This document shows positions 1 to 9,416 of a stretch of DNA of 32,128 nucleotides, in pieces. Within the stretch, counting starts at the first letter, position 1. Every line of letters starts with the position of its first letter. The stretch is from Spirochaetota bacterium. GTDB taxonomy: Bacteria > Spirochaetota > JAGLSM01 > JAKPMW01. Location of the stretch: positions 1-32,128 of the forward strand of contig JAITCI010000038.1 of NCBI GenBank assembly GCA_031283155.1, written 5' to 3'. Both the position numbers and the translations under genes were made by a program. The notes under the pieces were generated by a model. It worked only from the letters and a program-made list of their open reading frames with translations, did no database searches and was not told where the DNA came from.

Positions 1-725
1 TTCCCGTGCATGTCATACAATCCCCATGCATTCGGCATCTTCTTCCCCACTTCATGCGTCATGTCACCGCTATTGCTTTCAGACCATCCCCAAGCATCGT
101 TCCATGTGTTGCCAAGATTGTACGCAGTCGTCGTCCCCGCGCGGCAGGCATATTCCCACTCAGCTTCGGTAGGCAGTCTGTACCCATTCGCGTCCCAATT
201 AACAGCGGCGTTATTCCAGATCGCGTTATCGCGCATAGGGGCTCTTCCCCAATTTGAAGGATCTGTACTCCCGTTTATCCGATATACAGGCGATAGCCCC
301 TCCAAAATACTGAGTCTGTTGCAAAACACAAGCGTGTCGTACCAACTGACCATCTCCACCGGACGCTTCGCCTGCGCTTCTCCCGTTGCCGGAGAATCCC
401 TGAAATAACTCCGATTCGACCCCATCACTTTCTCATACAATTCCTGCGTGACCTCGTACTTGCCCATTAAAAAACTCTTCGTGATCGTGACGGAATGCTG
501 CGTTTCATCGCGCTCCCGATTCGCTTCCGTCGCGGGGCTGCCCATTATAAATCTGCCCGCCGGAATGGATACCATAACGTGCGACGCAATGCCAAGCCCA
601 GAACCACCATTTTGTACTCTTGCCGCTTGCTGCGCAAAAATTGCAGAAACGGTTCCGATGAATATACAAATGATGAAACCTATTTTCTTCATAAGAGACA
701 TGGGTACATCCTTGTTGCCAAACAT
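1..725 (-). CDS. Secreted SUMF1 (formylglycine-generating enzyme)-like protein, 3' end outside window
   Basis: The gene runs off the left edge and 241 residues are visible. The ATG at 725 is chosen because GGGAGGAG lies about five bases upstream. Residues 1-31 form a signal peptide: two lysines (MKKIGF), a hydrophobic core, then an Ala-X-Ala type site before QQ. The mature part has the SUMF1/FGE-sulfatase order: the opening strand IPAGRFIMGS near residue 50, KYEVTQELYEKVM near 85, RPVEMVSWYDTLVFCNRLS near 115, GYRLPTEAEWEYACRAG near 180, and PNAWGLYDMHG at the window edge. The Cys-containing C-terminal part that decides true formylglycine-generating activity is not in the window. Such secreted SUMF1 proteins often are not sulfatase activators, so the substrate is unknown. 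The family call is firm and the function is open. Confidence 0.93.
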   Translation of the reverse strand, partial: MFGNKDVPMSLMKKIGFIICIFIGTVSAIFAQQAARVQNGGSGLGIASHVMVSIPAGRFIMGSPATEANRERDETQHSVTITKSFLMGKYEVTQELYEKVMGSNRSYFRDSPATGEAQAKRPVEMVSWYDTLVFCNRLSILEGLSPVYRINGSTDPSNWGRAPMRDNAIWNNAAVNWDANGYRLPTEAEWEYACRAGTTTAYNLGNTWNDAWGWSESNSGDMTHEVGKKMPNAWGLYDMHG

Positions 726-996
726 ACAGCTCCTCCCAAGTAGAATTTATTGTCCCGCATAATCATGTCCTGCTCTGCTGCCGCTTCCAGCCTGCCCAGA
801 GCATTTTAGATAAACGATATATACATTGTCCAATTTTGCAAACAGAATTTTCGTGGAAATTCAGCCGCGAAAAAAGCCAAAACTACAAAGCATTGGCCAC
901 GAAATTCACGAAAAAACCTCGAAAAAGACATTCAGCCATAGAATCCCTGCGCAACGCGCACAACGCGAGTGGGACAAAAAAAACCGAAAGAAGGCT

Positions 997-1037
997 CCCC
1001 GCGCTCGCTGCGCGACCGACATCCTGTCTGCGCGGGG
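997..1037. repeat. Hairpin: CCCCGCGC stem with inner GACA-TCC-TGTC stem
   Basis: The outer arms CCCCGCGC (997-1004) and GCGCGGGG (1030-1037) are perfect complements. Inside is a second stem, GACA-TCC-TGTC (1018-1028). The same two-level design, with different inner arm bases, recurs at 8200-8237. A further stem follows at once, with a GTGCTTG arm near 1037-1043 and a CAAGCAC arm about 12 bases on. Confidence 0.6.
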
Positions 1038-1155
1038 TGCTTGCGTTGCTCTGCACAAGCACGAATAAGGCAAAAAAATCCAAGCCGGGTAAGTGCAAAA
1101 ACAAGACATAGGGCTTTTGTCTTTTACCCTAAGCCTTTTGGTTTAGGCTTTTATA

Positions 1156-1330
1156 GCGCCCTTCCTTCGGTCGGGCGCGGTTGATAGGAAAATTATAGGC
1201 GTCGCCTATAGCCCCTACTGTGCCCCTCCGGGGAACAGTAGGGGTAAACGACGATACTGTTCGTTGCGATACCCACAGGGCACAAGCGCAACGCCTATAA
1301 TCCCACCACACAGTCGCGCCCAACGGGCGC
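1156..1330. repeat. Palindromic intergenic element, inverted double copy
   Basis: Outer hairpins GCGCCC...GGGCGC sit at 1156-1178 and 1316-1330. Inside them the boundary word ATTATAGGCG occurs at 1192 (plus) and again in reverse complement ending at 1301. Internal stems are TATAGGCG-T-CGCCTATA (1194-1210) and CCCCTACTGT/ACAGTAGGGG (1212-1221 with 1235-1244). Bases 1252-1285 are the reverse complement of 17680-17713 with two mismatches. The element therefore consists of two oppositely oriented copies of a unit that also occurs at 17636-17713. No ORF lies within it; the size and structure are like a REP or MITE-type repeat. Confidence 0.7.
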
Positions 1331-1504
1331 TACAACATCGATCTTTCTTTCGTGTGATTCGTGGCTACCTGCTTTTATTCGGAGCTTTCGCGGTTTTCAT
1401 GGCTTCAGCAGCTTCGGCGCTTCTTATTTGACGGCAGCACAGCTTTGAAATTGGTGGGGTGCCGGAGGACGCCGCAAGGCGGTCGTAGCGACCCTCGCTA
1501 ACGT

Positions 1505-1697
1505 GCGGCATCCTTTTCCGAAGCACGTATTCCTACTTCGGAAGCAGCTCGGGACACGACCTCCTGTCGTTGGGGGGAGCATATACCTTCAACACATCGC
1601 CAAGTAAGAAAAATTACTTATACTAAATTTTTCCCGCGCACTACCGCGGCATCCTTTTCCGAAGCACGTACTCCTACTTCGGAAGCTGCGCGGGACA
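1505..1697. repeat. 52-base direct repeat, two copies 141 bp apart
   Basis: Copies at 1505-1556 and 1646-1697 share GCGGCATCCTTTTCCGAAGC at their left end, a TTCCGAAG...CTTCGGAA hairpin, and a CGGGACA right end, with only a few substitutions. Each copy is followed by a different small hairpin, around 1556-1570 (ACGAC/GTCGT) and 1697-1712 (AGTACAT/ATGTACT). The A+T-rich stretch at 1600-1630 separates the copies. Two copies with an internal stem do not make a CRISPR array. Confidence 0.65.
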
Positions 1698-1712
1698 GTA
1701 CATCCATGTACT
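1697..1712. repeat. Short hairpin downstream of the ketoreductase gene
   Basis: AGTACAT-CC-ATGTACT is a perfect 7-bp stem lying 21 bases past the ketoreductase stop codon. No T-run follows on either strand, so it is not a standard intrinsic terminator. It fits the hairpin family with TCC-containing loops described in the findings. Confidence 0.45.
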
Positions 1713-1732
1713 TGCGCTCCCCCTACTGGTGC

Positions 1733-2488
1733 CTACGGCGCGTATGTCAGTCCGCCGGAGACGCGAATGCGCTCGCCGTTTATAAAGCCCCCCCGCTCGG
1801 AACACAAAAAATGTACGAGGTCGGCGATATCCTCTCCCTTCCCGGGGCGCTTCAGGGGGCAATGCTGCATCCAGTATTTATGTAATTCGTCGGCCATATT
1901 GTCCTTCGTCATATCGGTGGGCACATAGCCCACTGTGACTGCGTTGGAGGTGACGCCCTTCCGCCCATACTCCTTCGCGAAGGTAAGGGTTAAACCCACC
2001 AGCCCGGCCTTGCTGGCCGCGTAATTGGACTGCCCGCTGCACCCGCCCTCGGCCAGCGAGGAGATGTTCACAATGCGGCCAAAGCGGTTCGGGATGAAGC
2101 GCATCGTAAAGGCGCGCATCAGGGTGAAGGGGCCGGTCAGGTTGACCGCGATAACGTCGTCCCATTCCTCGTCGCTCATCAGCACCGCGACATTATTGCG
2201 CACAACGGCGGCGTTATTGACCAGCGCGTGGAACTCGCCGAAATCAGCGAAGAGCTGTTCGGTAACGCGCTCAATATCGGCGCGGTTGCGGAGATCCAAT
2301 TGGTAACTCCTGATCAGAATATCGCCATGTCCAGCCTCGCGGGCGGCGGCTTCGGCAAGGGATCGCGTTTCGGCAGCGGCGGTCTCGTTTCCGGCGAAAC
2401 TGAAAGCAACGCCCCATCCCTCGCGCGCAAACCGAATAACAATCTCGCGCCCAATCCCCCGCGATCCTCCGGTCACAAAAACATTCAT
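1733..2488 (-). CDS. 3-oxoacyl-ACP reductase-type SDR (FabG-like)
   Basis: A 251-residue classical short-chain dehydrogenase, predicted to reduce a 3-ketoacyl thioester with NAD(P)H in the cytoplasm. Visible motifs are the cofactor loop TGGSRGIG (6-13), NNAAV (91-95, in place of the usual NNAG), VNLTG (115-119), the Ser pair in NISSLAEGG (143/144), and YAASK with Tyr156 and Lys160. The ATG at 2488 is used because the Rossmann strand starts at once (MNVFVTGG) and it lies only two bases after the upstream synthase stop, so the two are almost certainly co-transcribed. The pairing with a condensing enzyme fits a fatty-acid or polyketide-like chain pathway. Whether it is the housekeeping FabG cannot be told, because no ACP or fabD is adjacent. 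Confidence 0.88.
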   Translation of the reverse strand: MNVFVTGGSRGIGREIVIRFAREGWGVAFSFAGNETAAAETRSLAEAAAREAGHGDILIRSYQLDLRNRADIERVTEQLFADFGEFHALVNNAAVVRNNVAVLMSDEEWDDVIAVNLTGPFTLMRAFTMRFIPNRFGRIVNISSLAEGGCSGQSNYAASKAGLVGLTLTFAKEYGRKGVTSNAVTVGYVPTDMTKDNMADELHKYWMQHCPLKRPGKGEDIADLVHFLCSERGGFINGERIRVSGGLTYAP

Positions 2489-2490
2489 GC

Positions 2491-3774
2491 TTAGTCCCCG
2501 ATCATCCGGATCAGGGAGCAGCAGTTGAGCCCCCCAAAGCCGAAGGAATTTTTGAGCATCGTGCGCGCCGTCGTCGCCTGGGGATTTTTCGCGCACACGT
2601 CAAGATCCACCTCCGCCGCGAGTTCATCAATATTGGTGGTGGCATGGAGCGTTTTATTTTTCATTTGCAGAATCCCGCCGATCATCTCCACCAGGGGCGC
2701 CGACCAGCAGGTGTGCCCAAGCATGGATTTCGGGGCGTTGAGCTTAATGGTGTATGCGCGCTTGCCCAGAGCGAATTTGACGGCCTCAAGTTCCTTGGTG
2801 TCGCCGGCGGGAGTTCCGGTGGCATGGCAGTTCACGTAGTCCACCTCATCGGGAGAAATGCCCGCGCGCTCAATCACGCGCTTCATAAGCGCGCCCATCG
2901 CGTCGGCATGCGGCGCGGGAAGATGGCTCGCGTTGGAGTTGGCCGCCACCGCAAGCACCTCCGCCCAAATGGGCGCGTTACGGCGCTTCGCGTGTTCGTA
3001 TTCCTCAAGGATCAGCGCAGCCGCGCCATGCGAAGGCACGAAACCGCAGCGCCGCTTATCGAAGGGGCGCGAAGCCTCCTCGGGGCGATCCTGAAAGAAC
3101 GGTTCTATCACGAGCGCCTGGAGGGTACACATCGCGTTTATATCGGCCTCGTTCATATCCCAAAAGCCGCCCGCAACAACCGAGACGTCGCACTCGCCTG
3201 TGATAATATCGCGAAAGCCGTCGCGGAGCGCGATATTGCCGCTCGCGCAGGCGGCGCCAAGATTATAGGCAGGCCCGCGCGCGCGCAAAACCTCGCAGAT
3301 CGTCCCCGGAATATTCGGATCCAGCGCCTCAATCCCGTAGAGCGGATCGATGTAGGCGGGCTCCTCCAGAAATTGCAGGCTCTGCGCGAGCACATAGCGC
3401 GAGTTAAAATTATGCCCGCCAACCATCACGCTGATGCGATCATCCGCAGGCCGCGCGCCCTCCGTAAAAAGCCCCGCGTCGCGCCAGGCCGCAAGCGCGC
3501 AAAGGGTGGCGGTTTTATTCGGCAGAGTCATGGTACGGAAGAGCTTGCGGAGCTGCTTATGCAGATCCGGCGGGAGCGATCCGCGCAATCCCTCAAGCGC
3601 GGCGGCGGTATCATAATTCCCAAGATCGCCGCCAATCTTACATTCAACGCGCGCGACGTCGAGCGAAGTCCAGCGCCTGATGCCGGACTTCCCGGCTATG
3701 AGATTGGCGTAATAGGCGTCAAGCGTATCCCCCAGGGGATTGATGGTCGCCATTCCTGTAATAACAACGCGCAT
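2491..3774 (-). CDS. Beta-ketoacyl-ACP synthase, FabF-like
   Basis: A 427-residue condensing enzyme of the thiolase fold, full length for KAS II. The catalytic triad is intact: Cys176 in GAACASGN, His317 in NCHATGTPAGDTKE and His354 in KSMLGHT; NSFGFGGLN near the C terminus is also conserved. It should elongate acyl-ACP with malonyl-ACP in the cytoplasm. The ATG at 3774 is preceded by GGAAGGAAA at suitable distance. The reductase gene starts two bases after its stop. The residue 50-100 region (LPPDLHKQLRKLF, MTLPNKTATLCALAAW) is less like housekeeping FabF and recalls synthases of specialised lipid or polyene clusters, so I leave the symbol empty. Confidence 0.88.
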   Translation of the reverse strand: MRVVITGMATINPLGDTLDAYYANLIAGKSGIRRWTSLDVARVECKIGGDLGNYDTAAALEGLRGSLPPDLHKQLRKLFRTMTLPNKTATLCALAAWRDAGLFTEGARPADDRISVMVGGHNFNSRYVLAQSLQFLEEPAYIDPLYGIEALDPNIPGTICEVLRARGPAYNLGAACASGNIALRDGFRDIITGECDVSVVAGGFWDMNEADINAMCTLQALVIEPFFQDRPEEASRPFDKRRCGFVPSHGAAALILEEYEHAKRRNAPIWAEVLAVAANSNASHLPAPHADAMGALMKRVIERAGISPDEVDYVNCHATGTPAGDTKELEAVKFALGKRAYTIKLNAPKSMLGHTCWSAPLVEMIGGILQMKNKTLHATTNIDELAAEVDLDVCAKNPQATTARTMLKNSFGFGGLNCCSLIRMIGD

Positions 3775-4129
3775 ACTGGTTTCCTTCCATAAAAAGAGAC
3801 CGAAAAATTACGGTTTTCATTGTACCCAAAGGAAAGAAATACTGTCAAGAAGCGCGTTTGCGCTGAGGGGGAAGCGCAATAAACAGAATTTTTTCCGGGG
3901 AGCAGAGGGCGCATACGGAAGTAGCCCGCGAGCCGATTTTCTGTATTGCGCGCTCTGCCGTTCCGCGCCTAACCGACGAGCCTTGCCTCCGAAAAAACGT
4001 TCCGCGAAGCGTTCTTATGCCCTCCGACGAAATAAGCACTCGAGTCGGGGCTGTAAAATAAAACGAGAGCGCGTCAAATTTGGATGCTATACTCTATACT
4101 ATATGCGATACGGTACTCCGGAGGGGTAT
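3775..4129. other. Divergent spacer between synthase and methyltransferase genes
   Basis: This 355-base spacer separates divergent genes. I see no gene in it. It contains small stems such as AACG-TTCCGCGAAG-CGTT, and CCGAC/GTCGG arms near 4025-4047. It becomes strongly A+T-rich at its right end, where promoter-like hexamers occur. The open frame running through it in phase with the methyltransferase has coding features only from about 4103 onward. Confidence 0.5.
4088..4100 (+). promoter_or_regulatory. Possible -10 region of the methyltransferase gene
   Basis: Two overlapping TATACT hexamers (4088-4093 and 4095-4100) lie about 30 bases before the proposed GTG start. No good -35 is visible; GTCAAA at 4072-4077 is at a permitted distance but matches poorly. 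The second hexamer abuts the alternative ATG at 4103, which argues for the later start. Confidence 0.35.
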
Positions 4130-5116
4130 GTGGTTAAAGAGAAGGCTCCGCGAAACAGAACTATACGCATTCCCGAGGATGAATACGACATTCTGAAAAA
4201 GAGATTGCTCTTCCCGAAAAAAAGCAGTCTCACGCTCCCGGAAATTATAAATAAAACCATCTGCACGGACATTTTCAGTATCTTGGATTCTTTGCCGCAT
4301 GAATTCGCGGATCTTTTAATAATCGATCCTCCATACAATTTGGATAAAGATTTTAATGGGCTTAAATTTTCAAAAATGGATGATATAGCGTATCTGGAAT
4401 ATGTAACGGCATGGTTTCCGCGAATTCTGAAAGCATTGAAACCGAACGGAAGCGTGTATATCTGCGGAGACTGGAAAAGCACATTCTGTCTGTACCAAAT
4501 CATGCGCGATTATACCATAGTCAGGAACAGGATAATCTGGCAGCGGGAAAAAGGCCGGGGCGCAAAAGCCAACTGGAAAAATGTTACGGAGGATATTTGG
4601 TATGGCACAAAAAGCGACGACTATTATTTTAATGCCGATGCGGTTAAGCAAAAAAGAAAAGTGATTGCTCCCTACAGGGAAAATGGCCAGCCCAAAGACT
4701 GGCAGGAAACCGAGGATGGCAATTTCAGATTAACAAGCCCGGGCAATTTTTGGGATGATATTTCCATCCCTTACTGGTCAATGCCGGAGAATACGGATCA
4801 CCCCGCGCAAAAGCCGGAAAAATTGGTTGCGAAGCTCATTTTGGCAAGCTGCGCGCCGGACGGAATTGTTTTCGATCCATTTCTGGGCTCCGGAACGAGT
4901 TCGGTTGTGGCGAAAAAACTTGGACGCAGATATGCGGGCGTCGAGATAAATGAAGAGTATTGCTGTTTGGCTGAAAAGCGTTTACTGCTCGCGGAAAACG
5001 ATTCCGTCATTCAGGGATATGCGAGCGGCGTGTTTTGGGAAAGAAACACGCAAAGCATCCAAATCAGGGAAGCGAAAAAGCATACGCAAAAAGCGGATAT
5101 GGAATTGTTTTCATGA
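4130..5116 (+). CDS. Beta-class site-specific DNA methyltransferase (N6-adenine or N4-cytosine)
   Basis: A 328-residue DNA amino-methyltransferase. The catalytic motif IV (DPPYNLDKDF, 66-75) precedes motif I (FDPFLGSGTSSVV, 248-260), the beta-class order found in M.MboII- and CcrM-like enzymes. HPAQKPEKL (224-232) just before motif I is typical of this class. DPPY favours adenine N6, but the target is not readable. The GTG at 4130 has CCGGAGGGG just upstream; an in-frame ATG at 4103 lacks a ribosome site. The stop TGA overlaps the ATG of a tiny ORF at 5113 (ATGA), the usual arrangement for a coupled restriction gene, but that gene is now only a remnant. The enzyme may therefore act as an orphan methylase. 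Base composition is A+T-richer than the flanking metabolic genes. Confidence 0.9.
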   Translation: MVKEKAPRNRTIRIPEDEYDILKKRLLFPKKSSLTLPEIINKTICTDIFSILDSLPHEFADLLIIDPPYNLDKDFNGLKFSKMDDIAYLEYVTAWFPRILKALKPNGSVYICGDWKSTFCLYQIMRDYTIVRNRIIWQREKGRGAKANWKNVTEDIWYGTKSDDYYFNADAVKQKRKVIAPYRENGQPKDWQETEDGNFRLTSPGNFWDDISIPYWSMPENTDHPAQKPEKLVAKLILASCAPDGIVFDPFLGSGTSSVVAKKLGRRYAGVEINEEYCCLAEKRLLLAENDSVIQGYASGVFWERNTQSIQIREAKKHTQKADMELFS

Positions 5117-5186
5117 GTACACCCCAGCAAAAAGCAGAAAGAAAATTGAGAACGCAGTCGTTGATCTCCTGAATAGCAATCAATGA
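5113..5186 (+). pseudogene. Possible remnant of a restriction gene coupled to the methyltransferase
   Basis: An ATG overlapping the methyltransferase stop opens MSTPQQKAERK and, as it stands, ends after 19 codons. Shifting frame at the AAAA run near 5142-5145 continues the same protein as KIENAVVDLLNSNQ, which looks protein-like and stops at 5184-5186. This fits a broken 5' end of the cognate endonuclease gene. I cannot name the family from about 24 residues. It could also be a meaningless short frame. Confidence 0.3.
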
Positions 5187-5298
5187 GAGGTAAACGCCAG
5201 GGGACTCTCAACCGCTGGTCGGCAAAAAACCGTTTTATATCTTCGTCCGCTTTTTGGTGATGCGGCTGCGTAATTTTATGTAACGGAGGGACATAATT

Positions 5299-8145
<2,847 letters not shown>

Positions 8146-8199
8146 CATCCACACCAGCGGAACGGCAATTCGGAGAACAAGAGCTGCGGCACATCCGAA

Positions 8200-8255
8200 G
8201 CCCCGCGCTGGTCGCAACATCCTGTTGCGCGCGGGGCGCAAACATCGTGTTTGCG
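8200..8255. repeat. Two adjacent hairpins, TCC and TCG loops
   Basis: GCCCCGCGC (8200-8208) pairs with GCGCGGGGC (8229-8237) around an inner stem GCAACA-TCC-TGTTGC (8214-8228). A second stem, CGCAAACA-TCG-TGTTTGCG (8237-8255), follows at once. It copies the two-level structure at 997-1037, with different inner arms. It lies about 55 bases past the restriction enzyme stop, without a T-run. Confidence 0.65.
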
Positions 8256-8384
8256 GCGGCAGAGCACTTACCAAAATGGCGGTCTCGCGAAATTGCCCAG
8301 GTATGCAACATCTGCCCCCACCAAAAAAAATATCGTATCCAACATACAATCAGCAGCAAAAAAGCACGAAACCTGAAGGCACAC

Positions 8385-8488
8385 GCCGCACCCTTTGGAT
8401 GTTTGCACACTTTTGGCTTTCCCCTACTCGGGGAAAGACCAACCCGAACAACGCGAGTGGAGTCCAAAGGGCATTCCAGCTTCGCGGC
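8385..8488. repeat. Nested 100-base palindrome
   Basis: Three pairs of arms nest in order: GCCGC (8385-8389) with GCGGC (8484-8488), CCCTTTGGA (8391-8399) with TCCAAAGGG (8463-8471), and CTTTCCCC (8417-8424) with GGGGAAAG (8430-8437) around a TACTC loop. This could be a structured RNA leader or the 3' end of the restriction transcript, or a cruciform repeat. The toxin promoter begins only about 33 bases downstream. Confidence 0.5.
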
Positions 8489-8520
8489 ATTTGAACAGGA
8501 GGATATTTTCTGCTAAAATG

Positions 8521-8529
8521 TGCTATACT
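8521..8529 (+). promoter_or_regulatory. Extended -10 promoter of the toxin-antitoxin pair
   Basis: TGCTATACT matches the TGnTATAAT extended -10 form with one mismatch. No -35 is needed or evident. Initiation near 8536 would leave a leader of about 48 bases before the toxin ATG at 8584. Confidence 0.45.
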
Positions 8530-8583
8530 GGGGTCAGGGAATGCACATCCGCCGGGTGTTTATTGAGGGTTGCGGTTTATATT

Positions 8584-9030
8584 ATGATAAAAGTCTATCT
8601 CGATAATTGCTGTTATAACCGACCGTTCGATAATTCGAGCGATAAAAATGTTTATCTGGAAGCAATGGCAAAATTATTCATTCAATCACTTATACGGTAT
8701 GGGGATATTATTTTAGCGGGTTCATTTATTTTATACTCGGAAATATCGGATAATCCTCATAAATATAAACTTGTAAACATTATGCAATTTGTCGATGAAT
8801 ATACAAAAATATACATTGGAGGCGAAATGTCGTCCAAAGCTCTGGCAATCGCGCAGGATATTATGCAAACAGGTATAAAAGCGTCCGACGCCGCGCATAT
8901 TGCCTGTGCGATTTTAGCCGGATGCGACTATTTCATAACTACAGACAAGCGGATTTTGAAATACAAATCAGAAAGTATACAAATTATAAATCCAACACAT
9001 TTTATACAAATCTGGGAGAAATTATCATGA
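8584..9030 (+). CDS. PIN-domain toxin (VapC-like ribonuclease)
   Basis: A 148-residue PIN-domain protein, predicted to cleave RNA with Mg ions bound by acidic residues. Candidate ligands are Asp7 (VYLDNCCYNRPF), Glu53 (LYSEIS), Asp102 (KASDAAHIACA) and Asp121 (ITTDKRIL), the normal spacing for the fold. The start MIKVYLD is fixed by the first PIN strand; upstream in-frame codons precede the likely promoter and are Cys-rich noise. The ribosome site is weak (GAGGG about 14 bases upstream). Its stop overlaps the next ATG by ATGA, so toxin comes first and the partner second, the reverse of most VapBC operons. The gene is A+T-rich, in keeping with horizontal transfer. Confidence 0.85.
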   Translation: MIKVYLDNCCYNRPFDNSSDKNVYLEAMAKLFIQSLIRYGDIILAGSFILYSEISDNPHKYKLVNIMQFVDEYTKIYIGGEMSSKALAIAQDIMQTGIKASDAAHIACAILAGCDYFITTDKRILKYKSESIQIINPTHFIQIWEKLS

Positions 9031-9248
9031 TTGAGAATGTAACGACAGATGCAATAATGTGCGCCGGAATGAAATGCCTCATCGAGAAACTCGGCGCTGT
9101 GGATGCTGAAATATTTTTATCGATAATCAAGGAGAATGCCTTCGACTATACAGAATGGCGGCAAAACAATCTCTGGCAAAATATGTCCATTACAGAAATA
9201 TTTGAGCGCGCTGTTCAGCGCGAAAAAGAAAGAAAGTTCCAGGAATAA
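9027..9248 (+). CDS. Probable antitoxin partner of the PIN toxin
   Basis: A 73-residue protein overlapping the toxin stop (ATGA). It reads MIENVTTDAIMCAGMKCL, then EKLGAVDAEIFLSIIKE, then FDYTEWRQNNL and SITEIFERAVQ. Short proteins with the LG-x-VDAE and FDYTEWR words occur next to PIN toxins of this type, from general knowledge of such loci. It has no obvious DNA-binding fold that I can identify. Position, size and translational coupling support an antitoxin role; this is inference. The 168 bases after it hold no gene. Confidence 0.6.
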   Translation: MIENVTTDAIMCAGMKCLIEKLGAVDAEIFLSIIKENAFDYTEWRQNNLWQNMSITEIFERAVQREKERKFQE

Positions 9249-9416
9249 GGATATTTTGCAATCGCTGCAATACGCCGCATGGCTCGCACAAGAGCGTGAA
9301 CTTGCCTTTGCGCTTGCTGCCGCCATGCAAAACGCAGGGGTTGGTTATACCGCGCCCCATCCTTCGTAAATTCTCTCGCTCGCGGAATCGATTATCGCCT
9401 CAAAGGTTGTATTACA

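Larger units (their letters stand above)
895..1365. repeat. Imperfect inverted repeat bracketing about 430 bp
   Basis: Bases 895-916 (GGCCACGAAATTCACGAAAAAA) are matched in reverse complement by 1348-1365 (TTTCGTGTGATTCGTGGC), 15 of 18 positions over the shared core. The pair encloses the hairpin at 997-1037 and the palindromic element at 1156-1330. It may mark the ends of a non-autonomous element; no transposase is present and no target duplication was established. Confidence 0.45.
726..1732. other. Gene-free, repeat-rich spacer
   Basis: About 1 kb separates the SUMF1 gene start from the end of the ketoreductase gene. I find no convincing coding region: short open frames here are Arg/Ser-rich, lack ribosome sites and coincide with palindromes. 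The spacer holds an inverted-repeat bracket (895-1365), a GC-rich hairpin (997-1037), a palindromic element shared with the 17.6 kb region (1156-1330), a 52-base direct repeat (1505 and 1646) and several small hairpins. A weak promoter for the SUMF1 gene may lie on the minus strand, with TTGGAC at 828-833 and TAAAAT at 803-808. The spacing of 19 is long, so this is only a suggestion. Confidence 0.7.
8146..8583. other. Gene-free spacer rich in hairpins
   Basis: This spacer of 438 bases lies between the restriction enzyme and the PIN toxin. No gene was recognised. It contains three hairpins of the TCC-loop family at 8200-8255, a nested palindrome at 8385-8488 and an extended -10 promoter at 8521-8529. 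CAACGCGAGTGG at 8449-8460 repeats exactly at 961-972 in the first spacer. Confidence 0.6.

Noticed and set aside
3740-4102. Upstream extension of the methyltransferase reading frame
   Set aside because: The added segment is basic and Arg/Ser-rich, overlaps the divergent synthase start and the likely promoter, and has no family motif. The GTG at 4130 has a strong ribosome site.
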